From positions 5,874 through 69,873 of the forward strand of contig CABQKC010000009.1 in NCBI GenBank assembly GCA_902464635.1: 64,000 bases of DNA, read 5' to 3'. Shown here piece after piece: positions 35,430 to 46,100 of this stretch. Source of the DNA: an uncultured Caryophanales bacterium. Its GTDB lineage: Bacteria; Bacillota_I; Bacilli_A; RFN20; CAG-826. The translations under genes were made by a program, and so were the position numbers. Position 1 is the first letter of the stretch; every line of letters begins with the position of its first letter. The notes below the pieces were generated by a model, which did no database searches, had not been told where the DNA came from, and saw only the letters and a list, made by a program, of their open reading frames with translations.

Positions 35430-35930
35430 TCAATATGAATTATGTTGTCTTTGATGATTTGTATCTAGCTTCTTTTTATAAGCGTTAATAACATCAAAAG
35501 AAGAATAATCAAACAAAGGAATGATATCAAGGAAGGCTGCGAATGCCTTGCAATATGAATCGGCATCGAAGTTATTTACTAACTTACATACTAACTCATA
35601 TACATTAAGAATGGCATCGCTACAATCTTTTATCTTTACGTTGAAGCGATGTGTATACCTACTTACTCCAAGCTCTACTCCTAAAGAGAGGAAGAAATGG
35701 AGGGCGTCTGCATATTCATCTAGGATTACTTCTTTTGGGGAAGGGCCCTTATTTGACCAATATTTGAAACATCTTGTCTCATTTGCAAATTCCCCTAGTT
35801 CTACTAAAAGGGCAAGACATCTCCTATTGTGGGTTGAAGGATAATCAATATGGTGAATTGAAGCGATTTCCTTATCTAGATCTTCTTGAAGAGGGAATAA
35901 TTCATCAAGAGTAATCTTGTCATCACTCAT
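35430..35930 (-). CDS. dut: Dimeric (MazG-fold) dUTPase
   Basis: The 166-residue all-alpha protein matches the dUTPase_2 family: LFPLQEDLDKEI at the start, LLVELGEFANETRCFKYW with the metal-binding ELxxE, and LDEYADALHFFLSLGVELG with the ExxxD motif. It converts dUTP to dUMP, keeping uracil out of DNA. It overlaps glgP by 4 bases (ATGA) and is the last gene of a glycogen operon, an unexpected partner. Activity on other dNTPs cannot be excluded. Confidence 0.9.
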   Translation of the reverse strand: MSDDKITLDELFPLQEDLDKEIASIHHIDYPSTHNRRCLALLVELGEFANETRCFKYWSNKGPSPKEVILDEYADALHFFLSLGVELGVSRYTHRFNVKIKDCSDAILNVYELVCKLVNNFDADSYCKAFAAFLDIIPLFDYSSFDVINAYKKKLDTNHQRQHNSY

Positions 35931-38338
35931 TTACTTAATTTCTCCAAATGCCAGATATCCTTGTTGTATTCTTCAATCGTCCTATCGGAAGTGAAGTAGC
36001 CACTTGAAGCAATATTTAGAATAGCGCTTCTAGCCCAATTAGATTCATCTTGATATCTTTGGTCAGCTTCTTGACAAGCCTTGTTATAGGCATTGAAGTC
36101 AGCCAAGACGAAGAATTGGTCATTCCTGGCCATTATTTCATCAAATATCATCCTGAATTTGTTGTTATCACCTTTGCACCATGGACCAGTGAACAATGAA
36201 TCCATGATATTTTTGACCCTAATATCGGAATTATATATATCCCAAGGATTATAGCTTCCTTCATCTACCATCTTTTGGATTTCATTTTCCTTTAGGCCAA
36301 AAATGATTTCGTTTTCATTTCCGGCAAAATCGGCAATTTCGATATTTGCTCCATCTAATGTCCCTAAAGTAAGAGCGCCATTCATCATTAACTTCATGTT
36401 AGAAGTACCAGAAGCTTCTTTGCCAGCAGTAGAGATTTGTTCGGAAATATCAGCGGCTGGGATAATCTTTTCAGCTAGGGATACTCCATAATTCTCGACA
36501 AAGACAATCTTGATAAATTTAGAAACCCTAGGATCTTCATCCACTACCTTGGCTACTGCTAGGATAAGCTCAATAATCTTCTTCGCATAGACATAGCTTG
36601 GAGCTGCTTTCGCACCGAATATATATGTATGTGGAGTGATACTAAATGTTGGATCTTCCTTAAGTTTCTGATATAGATACATTATATGGAAAAGGTTAAG
36701 GAGTTGTCTCTTGTAGGCATGTAATCTTTTGATTTGGACATCGAATATGGAATTTGGATCGACTTCGATTCCATAAGTCTTCTTGCAGAAAGAGGCGAAA
36801 TCAACTTTGTTTTGATGCTTGATATCCATTATTTCCTTTTGGAAATCTTTGTCATCTGCAAATTTCTTCAACTTGCAAATTTCATGTTCAAAGTCTTTTC
36901 TCCAATTAGTCCCAATCTTTCTATCAATAGCAACAGCTAATCTTGGGTTAGCATACATTAGCCACCTTCTATGGGTGACACCGTTTGTCTTGTTATTGAA
37001 TTTATTTGGGAATAATTCATAGAAATCCTTGAATGTATATTCTTCAAGAATCTTTGTATGGATTTTAGCAACCCCATTAACAGAGAAACCAGTATAGATA
37101 GCCATATTCGTCATATGGATTTGGCCATCCTTGATTATCTGCATCTGGTATCTAGCCGAATCAGAAACATTCTTTTCGGATAGCAATATATTGAACCTAC
37201 GATTAATTTCCTCGATTATCATATAAACCCTAGGAACAAGGTGTTGTACATATTGTACTGGCCATTTTTCAAGTGCTTCAGGCATGACTGTATGGTTAGT
37301 ATAGGCAAACATCTTGGTAACAATATTCCAGGCTTCATCCCAACCATATCCATATTCATCAAGTAAAAGCCTCATGGCTTCAGGAATAGCTAATATTGGG
37401 TGAGTATCGTTAAGTTGGAAGACATAGCTAGAAGCAAAATCATCTAGAGATCCATATCTTTGCTTATATGAACGCATGGCGCTTTGAAGTCCGGCGGATA
37501 CTAAGAAATATTGTTGTCTTAACCTAAGCATTCTGCCGTGCTCAGTTGAATCATCTGGATAAAGACCATGGCAAAGTTCTTTTAAGGTATTTAGATAATC
37601 TTCGAAAGATTGATCAGTCGGAAGGTTATTCTCGCTAGGTTCAGCTGACCATAGCCTTAATGTATTAGCAACTCCATTCCTATATCCAGGGATAGATACA
37701 TCATATGGAACGGCCCTGACGTGAGTTGCATTTACTGTCCTAAGTCCATATCCGCCGTCTGGCTTTAGATATGTCTCGGCGTTGCCATAGAAACTAACTT
37801 CTACTGCATGCTTTGGCTTTCTTACTTCAAAGACAAAACCATTTGAAAGCCATTGGTCAGGAAGTTCTACTTGCTGGCCATTAACGAATTTTTGCCTAAA
37901 GAAACCATATTCATATCTAATGGTATTCCCGTGTCCTGGATATCCTAAAGAGGCGATAGAATCAAGGAAACAAGCTGCTAATCTACCTAAGCCTCCATTG
38001 CCTAACCCGGCATCTGCTTCGATATCTTCAAGCTCTCCTATATCGATTCCAAGCTCTTCTAAGCCATCCCTAGCGACATCATAGATGCCAAGGTTTTGCA
38101 TATTGGAAGTCATAAGTCTTCCCATAAGGAATTCCATGGAGAAATAGATTAATTGCTTTTTATTATCCCTAAGTATTGATTCCCTAGATTCTCTCCATTC
38201 ATGACCGGCATAATCCCTAATCATCTCACCGAGAATATCATATCTTTCGGTAATATGGCTATCATCGACGGCACGTCCATATTTTTCTTCTAGGCGCCTA
38301 GAAAACGTCGCCTTAAAATCTTCTTTATTATTGAACAT
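35927..38338 (-). CDS. glgP: Glycogen/starch phosphorylase
   Basis: This PLP enzyme releases glucose-1-phosphate from glycogen. The 803-residue length is normal. GNGGLGRLAACFLDS (near 115), NDTHPILAIPE and the PLP-lysine motif EASGTSNMKLMMNGALTLGTLDGAN (near 640-665) are diagnostic. It lies 5 bases downstream of glgB, so glycogen building and breakdown genes share a transcript. No glgC or glgA is in the window. Confidence 0.97.
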   Translation of the reverse strand: MFNNKEDFKATFSRRLEEKYGRAVDDSHITERYDILGEMIRDYAGHEWRESRESILRDNKKQLIYFSMEFLMGRLMTSNMQNLGIYDVARDGLEELGIDIGELEDIEADAGLGNGGLGRLAACFLDSIASLGYPGHGNTIRYEYGFFRQKFVNGQQVELPDQWLSNGFVFEVRKPKHAVEVSFYGNAETYLKPDGGYGLRTVNATHVRAVPYDVSIPGYRNGVANTLRLWSAEPSENNLPTDQSFEDYLNTLKELCHGLYPDDSTEHGRMLRLRQQYFLVSAGLQSAMRSYKQRYGSLDDFASSYVFQLNDTHPILAIPEAMRLLLDEYGYGWDEAWNIVTKMFAYTNHTVMPEALEKWPVQYVQHLVPRVYMIIEEINRRFNILLSEKNVSDSARYQMQIIKDGQIHMTNMAIYTGFSVNGVAKIHTKILEEYTFKDFYELFPNKFNNKTNGVTHRRWLMYANPRLAVAIDRKIGTNWRKDFEHEICKLKKFADDKDFQKEIMDIKHQNKVDFASFCKKTYGIEVDPNSIFDVQIKRLHAYKRQLLNLFHIMYLYQKLKEDPTFSITPHTYIFGAKAAPSYVYAKKIIELILAVAKVVDEDPRVSKFIKIVFVENYGVSLAEKIIPAADISEQISTAGKEASGTSNMKLMMNGALTLGTLDGANIEIADFAGNENEIIFGLKENEIQKMVDEGSYNPWDIYNSDIRVKNIMDSLFTGPWCKGDNNKFRMIFDEIMARNDQFFVLADFNAYNKACQEADQRYQDESNWARSAILNIASSGYFTSDRTIEEYNKDIWHLEKLSK

Positions 38339-38343
38339 ATTAT

Positions 38344-40302
38344 TTATTTGCTCCTTTTTGTAGAGGTTTTCTTAGTTTTCTTAATTGTTTTAGTCTTTTT
38401 TGATGTCGATTTTGCTTTTTTTGCAACTTTCAACTTACTGATAATAGGGGAATTATCCTTTTTTGACAACAAAAAGAAGCAAGCCCCGAAAGATGCTAGT
38501 TTGATATTTATGTGATAAGGCCTATCTTCTGGACCACCAGGATAGGTATGTTTTTTATCCCCATTATAGTTATTATATCCACCATATACATCCTTATCGG
38601 AATTGAAAATTTCCTCAAATTCACCTTCTTGATAAGTACCTACATCATAAGAATCATAGTAATTTGGGGTCATATTGAAGACAAATAGCATCACTTCGTC
38701 CCCAAAATCACGTTCAAAGGCATAGACACTTTGGGAAGAGTTATCGACCATTGTCCATCTAAAATGGGCAGGATTATATTCTTCCTTATGCATCGCGATA
38801 TGATATTTATATATAAGGTTAAGGTCTCTGCATAATCTTTTGATGGAATCGTGTTTTGGGAAGGATAAAAGATTCCACGGCAACGATTTATTCTCGTTCC
38901 ATTCATCAAAAGAAGCGAGTTCGTTGCCCATGAAATTGAGTTTCTTGCCTGGATGGGCAAATTGATAGGCGTAAAGATTACGTAACAAGGCGAATTTTGT
39001 TTCGTAATCACCCCACATCTTGTTAATTATTGTCCCTTTGCCATGGACTACTTCATCATGAGACAAAGGAAGCAAGAAATTCTCCGAGAAAAAATATGCC
39101 ATCGAGAAATTAAGATCATTATGGTGATATTTCTTATATATTGGGTCTAATCCATAATATTTAAGGGTGTCATTCATCCAGCCTAGATCCCATTTATAAT
39201 CAAATCCAAGTCCCCCATATTCGATTGGATGGGTAACTTTGGTAAAGTCGGTTGAATCTTCTGCGATTGTCATTATTGAATGATGGGCATAATGGAGTTT
39301 GCCATTAAGTCTTCTAATGAATTCGGTTGCGCCGGTATTTTCTCCCTTAGATTTATCGCCATCCCAATAAACGATATTAGAAACCGCATCGATACGGAGC
39401 CCATCGAAATGGAAATATTCTAGGAAATAATTCATCGCAGACATCAAGAATGAACGTACCGGATCTTTCCCTAAATCGAATTGGGCACTTCCCCAAGGCG
39501 AGATTGTGTGGTTAGGATCGCTATATTCATATAAACAAGTCCCATCAAATTCACGCAAAGCATAAGAATCAGTCGCGAAATGAACTGGGGCAAAATCTAG
39601 TATTACCCCAAATCCAGCCTTATGGAGTCTATTGACAAATGACATCAATTGCTTTGGGTTTCCATATCTAGAATCTACTGAATAGAATCCAGTCGCCTGA
39701 TATCCCCAGGAGCCATCGAATGGATATTGGGTAATAGGCATGATTTCGACATGGGTATAGCCATTTTCTTGCAAATATGGGATTAGATAATCCGCAACTT
39801 CTTCATAAGATGGGTAACGTCCATCTATCTTTCCCTTCCAGGAACCTAGATGAATTTCATATATCGACATCGCTTCATCAAAATTCCTGTTTCTTTTGGA
39901 CATGTATTCATTATCATCCCAAGGGAATCCTTCTATTCCATATAATCTAGAACATGTCTGAGGACGGAACTCGCTATAGAAAGCAAAAGGATCGGCCTTA
40001 TCTACATATACTCCTTTAGCGTTCTTGAAATGGTATTTATAAGATTGGTATTCCCTTAAATCAGGGATAAAAGTCTCGAATACCCCGCAAGGATCAACCT
40101 TATCCATCTTGTTGACTCTGACATCCCATCCATTCCATTCTCCAATGACGGAAACATCCTCTGCCATCGGGGCATATAGACGGAACATAACCCCATTAAC
40201 TTTCTTTCTTTTTATAGTTTTTGTAACAAAATGGGCACCAAAATATTCATAAGCATTAATACATTGGCCCATCAAATAGTCATAAAGCAAACCGTATGCC
40301 AT
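38344..40302 (-). CDS. glgB: 1,4-alpha-glucan (glycogen) branching enzyme
   Basis: The enzyme makes alpha-1,6 branches in glycogen. An N-terminal CBM48 domain (VMFRLYAPMAEDVSVIGEWNGWD) precedes a GH13 barrel with the nucleophile in FDGLRIDAVSN (near 300), the acid in TIAEDSTD (near 347) and LPLSHDEVVHGKG. The final 30 residues are almost only Lys, Thr and Ser (KKAKSTSKKTKTIKKTKK), resembling histone H1-like tails, and are not part of ordinary GlgB. It is the first gene of glgB-glgP-dut, with a TATAAT box at 40327-40322 on minus. Confidence 0.95.
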   Translation of the reverse strand: MAYGLLYDYLMGQCINAYEYFGAHFVTKTIKRKKVNGVMFRLYAPMAEDVSVIGEWNGWDVRVNKMDKVDPCGVFETFIPDLREYQSYKYHFKNAKGVYVDKADPFAFYSEFRPQTCSRLYGIEGFPWDDNEYMSKRNRNFDEAMSIYEIHLGSWKGKIDGRYPSYEEVADYLIPYLQENGYTHVEIMPITQYPFDGSWGYQATGFYSVDSRYGNPKQLMSFVNRLHKAGFGVILDFAPVHFATDSYALREFDGTCLYEYSDPNHTISPWGSAQFDLGKDPVRSFLMSAMNYFLEYFHFDGLRIDAVSNIVYWDGDKSKGENTGATEFIRRLNGKLHYAHHSIMTIAEDSTDFTKVTHPIEYGGLGFDYKWDLGWMNDTLKYYGLDPIYKKYHHNDLNFSMAYFFSENFLLPLSHDEVVHGKGTIINKMWGDYETKFALLRNLYAYQFAHPGKKLNFMGNELASFDEWNENKSLPWNLLSFPKHDSIKRLCRDLNLIYKYHIAMHKEEYNPAHFRWTMVDNSSQSVYAFERDFGDEVMLFVFNMTPNYYDSYDVGTYQEGEFEEIFNSDKDVYGGYNNYNGDKKHTYPGGPEDRPYHINIKLASFGACFFLLSKKDNSPIISKLKVAKKAKSTSKKTKTIKKTKKTSTKRSK

Positions 40303-40363
40303 AATTTTCTCCTATGCGGTGATTATAAACCATTGTTTATCAATATTTAACGTTACTTTTTTA

Positions 40364-40377
40364 ATTTTGGTCAAAAT
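40364..40377. promoter_or_regulatory. Palindrome between the divergent glgB and ackA genes
   Basis: ATTTTG-GT-CAAAAT is a perfect 6-bp inverted repeat midway between the two promoters. It could be a shared operator linking glycogen and acetate metabolism. Given the AT-rich background, the significance is limited. Confidence 0.3.
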
Positions 40378-40450
40378 ATGGGTTTTTAGAGTTAAATAAA
40401 CGAGAAGAAAATGTTATAGTAAGTCGCATTAAAAAAGAGGTTTAGAAACA

Positions 40451-41632
40451 ATGTTTAAAGTTATTTCGGTCAACGCCGGTTCAAGTTCGCTTAAATACAA
40501 GCTATTCGAGATGCCAGAAGAAAAAGTACTTTGTTCAGGAATTGCCGATAGAATTGGCCATGAAGATGGTATTTTTAAGATTAAGTTCAATGGGGAAGAA
40601 CATAAAGATGTCTTACCTATAATGGACCATGCTAGAGGGGTTGAATTATTACTTGAAGCCCTAACTAAGTACAACATCATCTCAAACTTAGATGAGATTA
40701 AATGCGTCGGACATAGAGTTGTCCAAGGAGGGAAATATTTCTCCCATTCAGTCGATTTCGATGATGATTCAGAAGCAAAGATTACCAAGTTAATTCCACT
40801 TGACCCACTTCATGCTCCAGCCCACTTAGTCGGCTACCATGCTTTTAAGAAAGCCTTGCCAAATGTCCCTGAAATCGCAGTATTTGATACAGCCTTCCAC
40901 CAAACCATGGAAGCAGAGGACTATACATATCCAATTCCATATGAACTAGCAGAGAAATATGATTGCAGAAGATATGGTGCTCACGGTACTAGCCATGCTT
41001 ATCTAGCTAGAAAAGGAAAAGAAGACTTTGGTGCAGATAGAATCATCTCTTGCCATATTGGATCAGGCGCTTCTTTATGCGCTATTAAAGATGGCAAATG
41101 CATCGCTACTTCTATGGGATTAACTCCATTAGGTGGAGTAATGATGGGCACTAGGACTGGTGATTTAGATCCTTCTGTAATGGATTATCTATGCACCTGC
41201 ACCGGCAAAAATGTCGATGAAATGTATGATATCTTCAATAAGAAGAGCGGCTTCCTTGGTATGACTGGTATATCTAATGATACTAGAGATATCGAAGAAG
41301 CAATCGAACAAGGTAATCCTAGAGCCAAATTAGCAGGAGATGTCTTCTCTAGGACTGTTGCTAATTTCATTGGTTCATATTTTGTTAGGTTAGGTGGAGC
41401 CGATTTAATAATATTCTCTGCCGGAATTGGCGAGAATGCCCCTTATTTCCGCAAAGAGATACTACAAAGAGTCGAAGAAGCACTTGGGCTTGATATCGAT
41501 TATGAACTAAACGAAAAAGTTAGAGGCAAGGAAGTATTGATTTCTAAGCCTGACTCCAAAATTAAAGTTGCAATCATCCCAACCGATGAAGAAGTCATGA
41601 TTGCAAGGGACTGCTACGAAAGGATTAAGTAA
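40451..41632 (+). CDS. ackA: Acetate kinase
   Basis: The enzyme makes ATP and acetate from acetyl phosphate, the last step of acetate fermentation. The start VNAGSSSLKYKLFE, RRYGAHGTSHAYLA, SCHIGSGASLCAIKDGK and GGADLIIFSAGIGENAP are family signatures; 393 residues is normal. It shares its last base with the start of nrnA (TAATG). A TATAGT -10 box lies about 25 bases upstream of the ATG. No pta is adjacent. Confidence 0.97.
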   Translation: MFKVISVNAGSSSLKYKLFEMPEEKVLCSGIADRIGHEDGIFKIKFNGEEHKDVLPIMDHARGVELLLEALTKYNIISNLDEIKCVGHRVVQGGKYFSHSVDFDDDSEAKITKLIPLDPLHAPAHLVGYHAFKKALPNVPEIAVFDTAFHQTMEAEDYTYPIPYELAEKYDCRRYGAHGTSHAYLARKGKEDFGADRIISCHIGSGASLCAIKDGKCIATSMGLTPLGGVMMGTRTGDLDPSVMDYLCTCTGKNVDEMYDIFNKKSGFLGMTGISNDTRDIEEAIEQGNPRAKLAGDVFSRTVANFIGSYFVRLGGADLIIFSAGIGENAPYFRKEILQRVEEALGLDIDYELNEKVRGKEVLISKPDSKIKVAIIPTDEEVMIARDCYERIK

Positions 41633-42639
41633 TGAAGAATACCCTTAACCCCGAAATAAAAGAATATTACAAAGCACATAAAAAAATATATAACTCAATA
41701 TATAGGGCGATAGAAAGATACGATAGAATCGTCATTTTCCGTCATATAAAACCTGATTTTGATGCAATGGGAACCCAAATGGGGCTATATACATTCATCA
41801 AAGATAATTTCCCAAGCAAGGAAATCCATTTTGTTGGGGATAACCACGTAACTTTTACACCAAGATTATTCCCTGAAACCGAAACATTGAATAATGAATG
41901 GTTCAAGGGAGGCAATTTCTTAGCCATCATTTGCGATGTCGGCGATCACGAGCGTATTGCTGACCCTAGATATAAAAGTGCGAAATACAAAATCAAGATT
42001 GACCACCACCCATGCAAGAAAGAAATTGCTAGGGCATCTTTATTAGATACTAGCTCTGCTAGTGCTTCTGAACTTGCTGCCGATATTTGCCTTAACTGGA
42101 AAAACAAAGTAATGAGTAAAGAAGCTGCCAGGTATTTCTATATCGGCATAGTTGGTGATTCAGGAAGATTTATGTATTCTTCCACTTCTACCCATACTTT
42201 TGCAGTCGCAGAAGAACTTATCAAGAAGGGAATTGATATACATTCGATATATCTAGAGATGTATGAAAAGAATATAGATTCGCTTAGATCGCAGGCCTAT
42301 GTTCTTTCCAATTTCAAAGTCTCCCCTCATGGAGTTGCCTATTATTTGCTTCCATGCGATGTCCAAAACGACCTCAAGATTACCCCTGAGCAAGGAAAAG
42401 AAAACGTCAACATGTTCTCAAATATTGCAGGCATCAATGCCTGGTGTTCAATCACTGAAGACCCAAATCCAAAAGATTATTGCTGGAGGATATCGATTAG
42501 GTCAAAAGAAAAGGATATTTCTGGACTTGCCAATAAATATGAAGGTGGCGGACATGCCCAAGCTAGCGGGGCCAAAATAAAAGATCTTACCAAGCTAGAT
42601 GAATTCATCGCTGATCTAGACGCTTTATTCATTGAATAA
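41632..42639 (+). CDS. nrnA: DHH/DHHA1 phosphoesterase, NrnA-like
   Basis: The 335-residue protein has the DHH-family motifs FRHIKPDFDAMGTQ, VGDHE, KIDHHPCK and, in the DHHA1 domain, EGGGHAQASGAKI. NrnA proteins degrade nanoRNA and dephosphorylate pAp; some also hydrolyse pApA from c-di-AMP. The substrate here is inferred. It is translationally coupled to ackA. Confidence 0.92.
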   Translation: MKNTLNPEIKEYYKAHKKIYNSIYRAIERYDRIVIFRHIKPDFDAMGTQMGLYTFIKDNFPSKEIHFVGDNHVTFTPRLFPETETLNNEWFKGGNFLAIICDVGDHERIADPRYKSAKYKIKIDHHPCKKEIARASLLDTSSASASELAADICLNWKNKVMSKEAARYFYIGIVGDSGRFMYSSTSTHTFAVAEELIKKGIDIHSIYLEMYEKNIDSLRSQAYVLSNFKVSPHGVAYYLLPCDVQNDLKITPEQGKENVNMFSNIAGINAWCSITEDPNPKDYCWRISIRSKEKDISGLANKYEGGGHAQASGAKIKDLTKLDEFIADLDALFIE

Positions 42640-42647
42640 GATAAATT

Positions 42648-42677
42648 ACGGTTTAGATAATCCTAAGTCGTTTTTTA
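42648..42677 (+). terminator. Terminator after ackA-nrnA
   Basis: ACGGTTTAG and CTAAGTCGT pair over 9 bp (two G-U pairs) with a 6-base loop, followed by TTTTTT. It starts 9 bases after the nrnA stop. Confidence 0.85.
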
Positions 42678-42812
42678 TTTAGGTTTTGGTTGTAAAATGT
42701 AAAAAATTGAAAGTTCCACGCATTACATATTGTGTAAAAAAAAGATTGTGCTAGCATGTTTTTAGTTAGATTTAAGCCGATATTCTATATTGACATTTAG
42801 AAAGGACAATCT

Positions 42813-42989
42813 ATGAAAAAAATTCACCTATTCTTCGTCTCATTAGTAGCAATTGCCTGCTTTTTGATTTTAAGCGGCGCTATCGTACTTGCCAATGATG
42901 CAATGTCAACATCTATTGCATTCTTTGTTTCTGGTGGGGTTGCTGGTTTAGCAGGATTAATCGGATTACTAGTCAGTCCAAAAGAATAA
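42813..42989 (+). CDS. Small two-helix membrane protein (paralogue of the one at 8.4 kb)
   Basis: The 58-residue product reads MKKIHLFFVSLVAIACF..., with two hydrophobic helices around DAMSTSIAFF and the end SPKE. It aligns along its whole length with the 61-residue protein at 8438-8623, sharing MK.I.LFF, AMSTSI.FF..GG and GL.GLL. The ribosome-binding site AAAGGAC lies 7 bases before the ATG and a terminator follows. Function unknown. Conservation of the pair argues against a chance frame. Confidence 0.7.
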   Translation: MKKIHLFFVSLVAIACFLILSGAIVLANDAMSTSIAFFVSGGVAGLAGLIGLLVSPKE

Positions 42990-43008
42990 ATACAGCATTT
43001 AAACAAAG

Positions 43009-43036
43009 ATGGGTATTTGAAAGAGTGCCCATTTTT
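43009..43036 (+). terminator. Terminator after the small membrane protein
   Basis: ATGGGTA and TGCCCAT form a 7-bp stem (one G-U) with a 10-base loop, then TTTTT. It begins 20 bases after the stop and marks the small gene as a separate transcription unit. Confidence 0.8.
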
Positions 43037-43171
43037 AATTATTTCCAAAGGTTTTTACGGCTTTTAATAATTTGCATTCGCAACATCATTCTTTGATAGA
43101 TTTTTATTTAGGGCTTTATTAGCAAAGTGAGATTTTAATGCACTTAAATTAAGTCTATAATTTAAGAGGAC

Positions 43172-46100
43172 ATGAATTACTTACCTTTGCATATATATTC
43201 AGGATATTCCTATCTAAAAAGTGCTCTTTCGATGGAGAAGCTTTTTGGTATGTATATAAAGAAGGGATATAGATATGCTCCAATATGTGATTTTAATTCC
43301 ATCAGCGGTTTCCCTGAATTAACTAATTATGCAAAGCAATATAACTTAATCCCAATATATGGGATGGAAAGTGTCATTTCTTCTTATCACGTCTGCTTTT
43401 TTATTAAAAACGAAGTTGGATATAAGAACTTGCTTAGGATTATTTATTTATCATCCAAGCAATCTTTAACCGGATTAGATATATCTTCATTAAGTGAAGG
43501 CTTAATCCTAGTTATCGATGGATATAAAGGGAAATTAAAAGAAAGCATATTAAATAAAGATAGGAATCTATCTATTGATTTAGTTACTAACTTCTCTTCT
43601 TTTAAGGAAACTTATATAGGTATTCCTTATTTAAAAGATAATCCTAGTTACATCACTTCTTTAAGGGAATTTGCCTCTAAATACACTTATCTAAGCGTGG
43701 CTTTCCCTTTTGTTGTATATCAAAAAAGTAACGATGCGATTTCCTTAGAGATACTTTCTTCAATCGAAAAGGGAAATAAATTAAAAGATAAAGAACTTCA
43801 AGGGGACCTTTACTTCCTAGAAGATGAAATTTTATCGAGTTATTTTAATGAAGATGAACTATTTAGCTGCAAGAAAATAGCCGAATCCACTTCTTTTTCT
43901 TTCTATCAAAAGCGTGGCAAACTTCCTCATTTTGAAAATGACTTGAATCTAACTTCTAGTGAATACCTAGCTAAATTAGCATATGAAGGCTTATCTTCTA
44001 GAATTGGAAATATCTCCGAGCAATATAAATCTAGGCTTGATTATGAATTAAAAACAATTGATGAGATGGGATATTCTGATTATTTCCTTATCGTTAATGA
44101 TTATTGCAAGAAGGCTAAAGAAAAAGGAATCCTAGTTGGTCCAGGAAGAGGATCTAGTGCAGGTTCTTTGGTATCTTTCTCTTTAGGGATAGTAAAAGCC
44201 GATCCAATTAAATATGGGTTATTATTCGAAAGATTTTTAAATCCTAGCAGGGCTAGCATGCCTGATATTGATATGGACTTCGAAGATATTAGAAGGGAAG
44301 AAGTAATTTCCTATCTAAAAGAGAAATATGGAAATGATAAAGTTGCCCATATCCAAGTCATACAGACTCTAGGTCCAAAAGCAAGTTTGCATGACATTGG
44401 AAGGGTATATGATTTTGAACCTAGGGAAATAGATTTAATCGCAAAGACTATCAATAATTCAAAATGGTCATTAAGAGAGAATTATAAAAAGAATAACCAA
44501 TTTAGGAATCTAGTTGATTCGGATAATTATTACCTATCCATCGTCTCTTTAGCATCCAAAATCGAAGGTCTTCCCCGTCAAGAAGGAATCCACCCTTCTG
44601 GAGTTATCTTAAATGGGGAGCCTTTATATAATGATGTACCTATTAAAGATAATGACGGGGATGAACTTATTACTTTTGAAGGAAGCCCATTAGAAAAGCA
44701 AGGCTTCCTTAAGATGGATCTATTAGGCATTAGATATTTGACTACAATCCATAATTGCCTTGATTTAATCAAGTCTAGAAGAGGGATTTCTATTAATTAT
44801 GAAGATATCCCTTACGAAGATCCAAACGCGATTAAATTAGTTAGGGAAAATAAGACTGTTGGGATATTCCAGCTTGAAGGAAAGGGCATGAATAATGCAA
44901 TTTCCATATTAGAGCCCACTTCTTTTGATGATATAGTTGCTCTTATCGCCTTATATAGGCCTGGTCCAATGGGATTTATCTCTACCTATGCAAAAAGAAA
45001 GAAAGGGATAGAGAGAACCTATTATATTAATAAGGAAGTAGAAGAGATATTATCCCCTACATATGGAATTATTGTCTATCAAGAGCAAATTATGCTTCTT
45101 GCGATGAAGATGGCTTCTTTTAGCCTTGGAGAAGCCGATTTGTTTAGGCGTGCCATCTCCAAAAAAGACCAATTGCAGCTTAAATCACTGCAAGACAAGT
45201 TCGTTAACGGGTGCCTAAATTCAGGTTATAGTAAGGAAGTTGCTTTAAAAACATTCGAGCAAATATATAAATTCGCTTCCTATGGATTTAATAAATCCCA
45301 CTCCGTATCCTATGCCATACTTCTACTCCAGATGGCTTATCTAAAATATTATTACAAGGAAGAATTCTATAGCGCTTATCTTTCTACTCTTGCATTTAGT
45401 GATCCTAAATTCAAATCCGCCTATCTAGAGGCCAAAAGAATGGGGATTAGTTTCCTTTCTCCAGATATAAACAAGGCGACTAATTATTTCTTACCTCTAG
45501 AAGATAATAAGATAATGTTCCCTTTATCTAACCTAGGATTAGTAAGTTCTACTTCTTTATCTAGATTAGTAGTAATCGAAAGGGAGCAAAATGGGCCTTA
45601 TAAGAATCTATTTGATTTCGCCTGCAGGAATAAAGGGCATGGGTTGAAACTAGATTCATTCCTAAAATACATCGATGCAGGGTGTTTCGATTCCTTCCCT
45701 TTAAATAGGCCTAGCAAGAGGCTAAATGCTCCAAATATCATTAATTATGCCGATATGATGGTTGCTGAAGATGGAACTAGTTTGCTAGATTTAGATTTCC
45801 CTTATCCTGAATTAAAATCAATTAGGGATGACAAAGTAAATGACCTTCTATACGAAAAAGAGGCTCTAGGAGTAATTTTATCTTCTTCATTGCTAGAAAA
45901 TAAAAAAGAGATAATCGAAAAGGAAAAGGCGATTAATCTAGATGATATAGATAATAAAAAAGAATTTGTTACAGTCGGGATAGTTTCCTTAGTTAAGGCA
46001 ATCGTAACTAAAAAAGGTAGCAGGATGGCTTTCTTAAGTGTCTATAACGACACGACTTCAGTTGAATTCACCCTTTTCCCAAATGTCTATGATGTTGCTT

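Noticed and set aside
40364..40377. Strong claim of a shared glgB/ackA operator
   Set aside because: A 6-bp A/T-rich palindrome is expected by chance in such DNA; listed only as a weak site.
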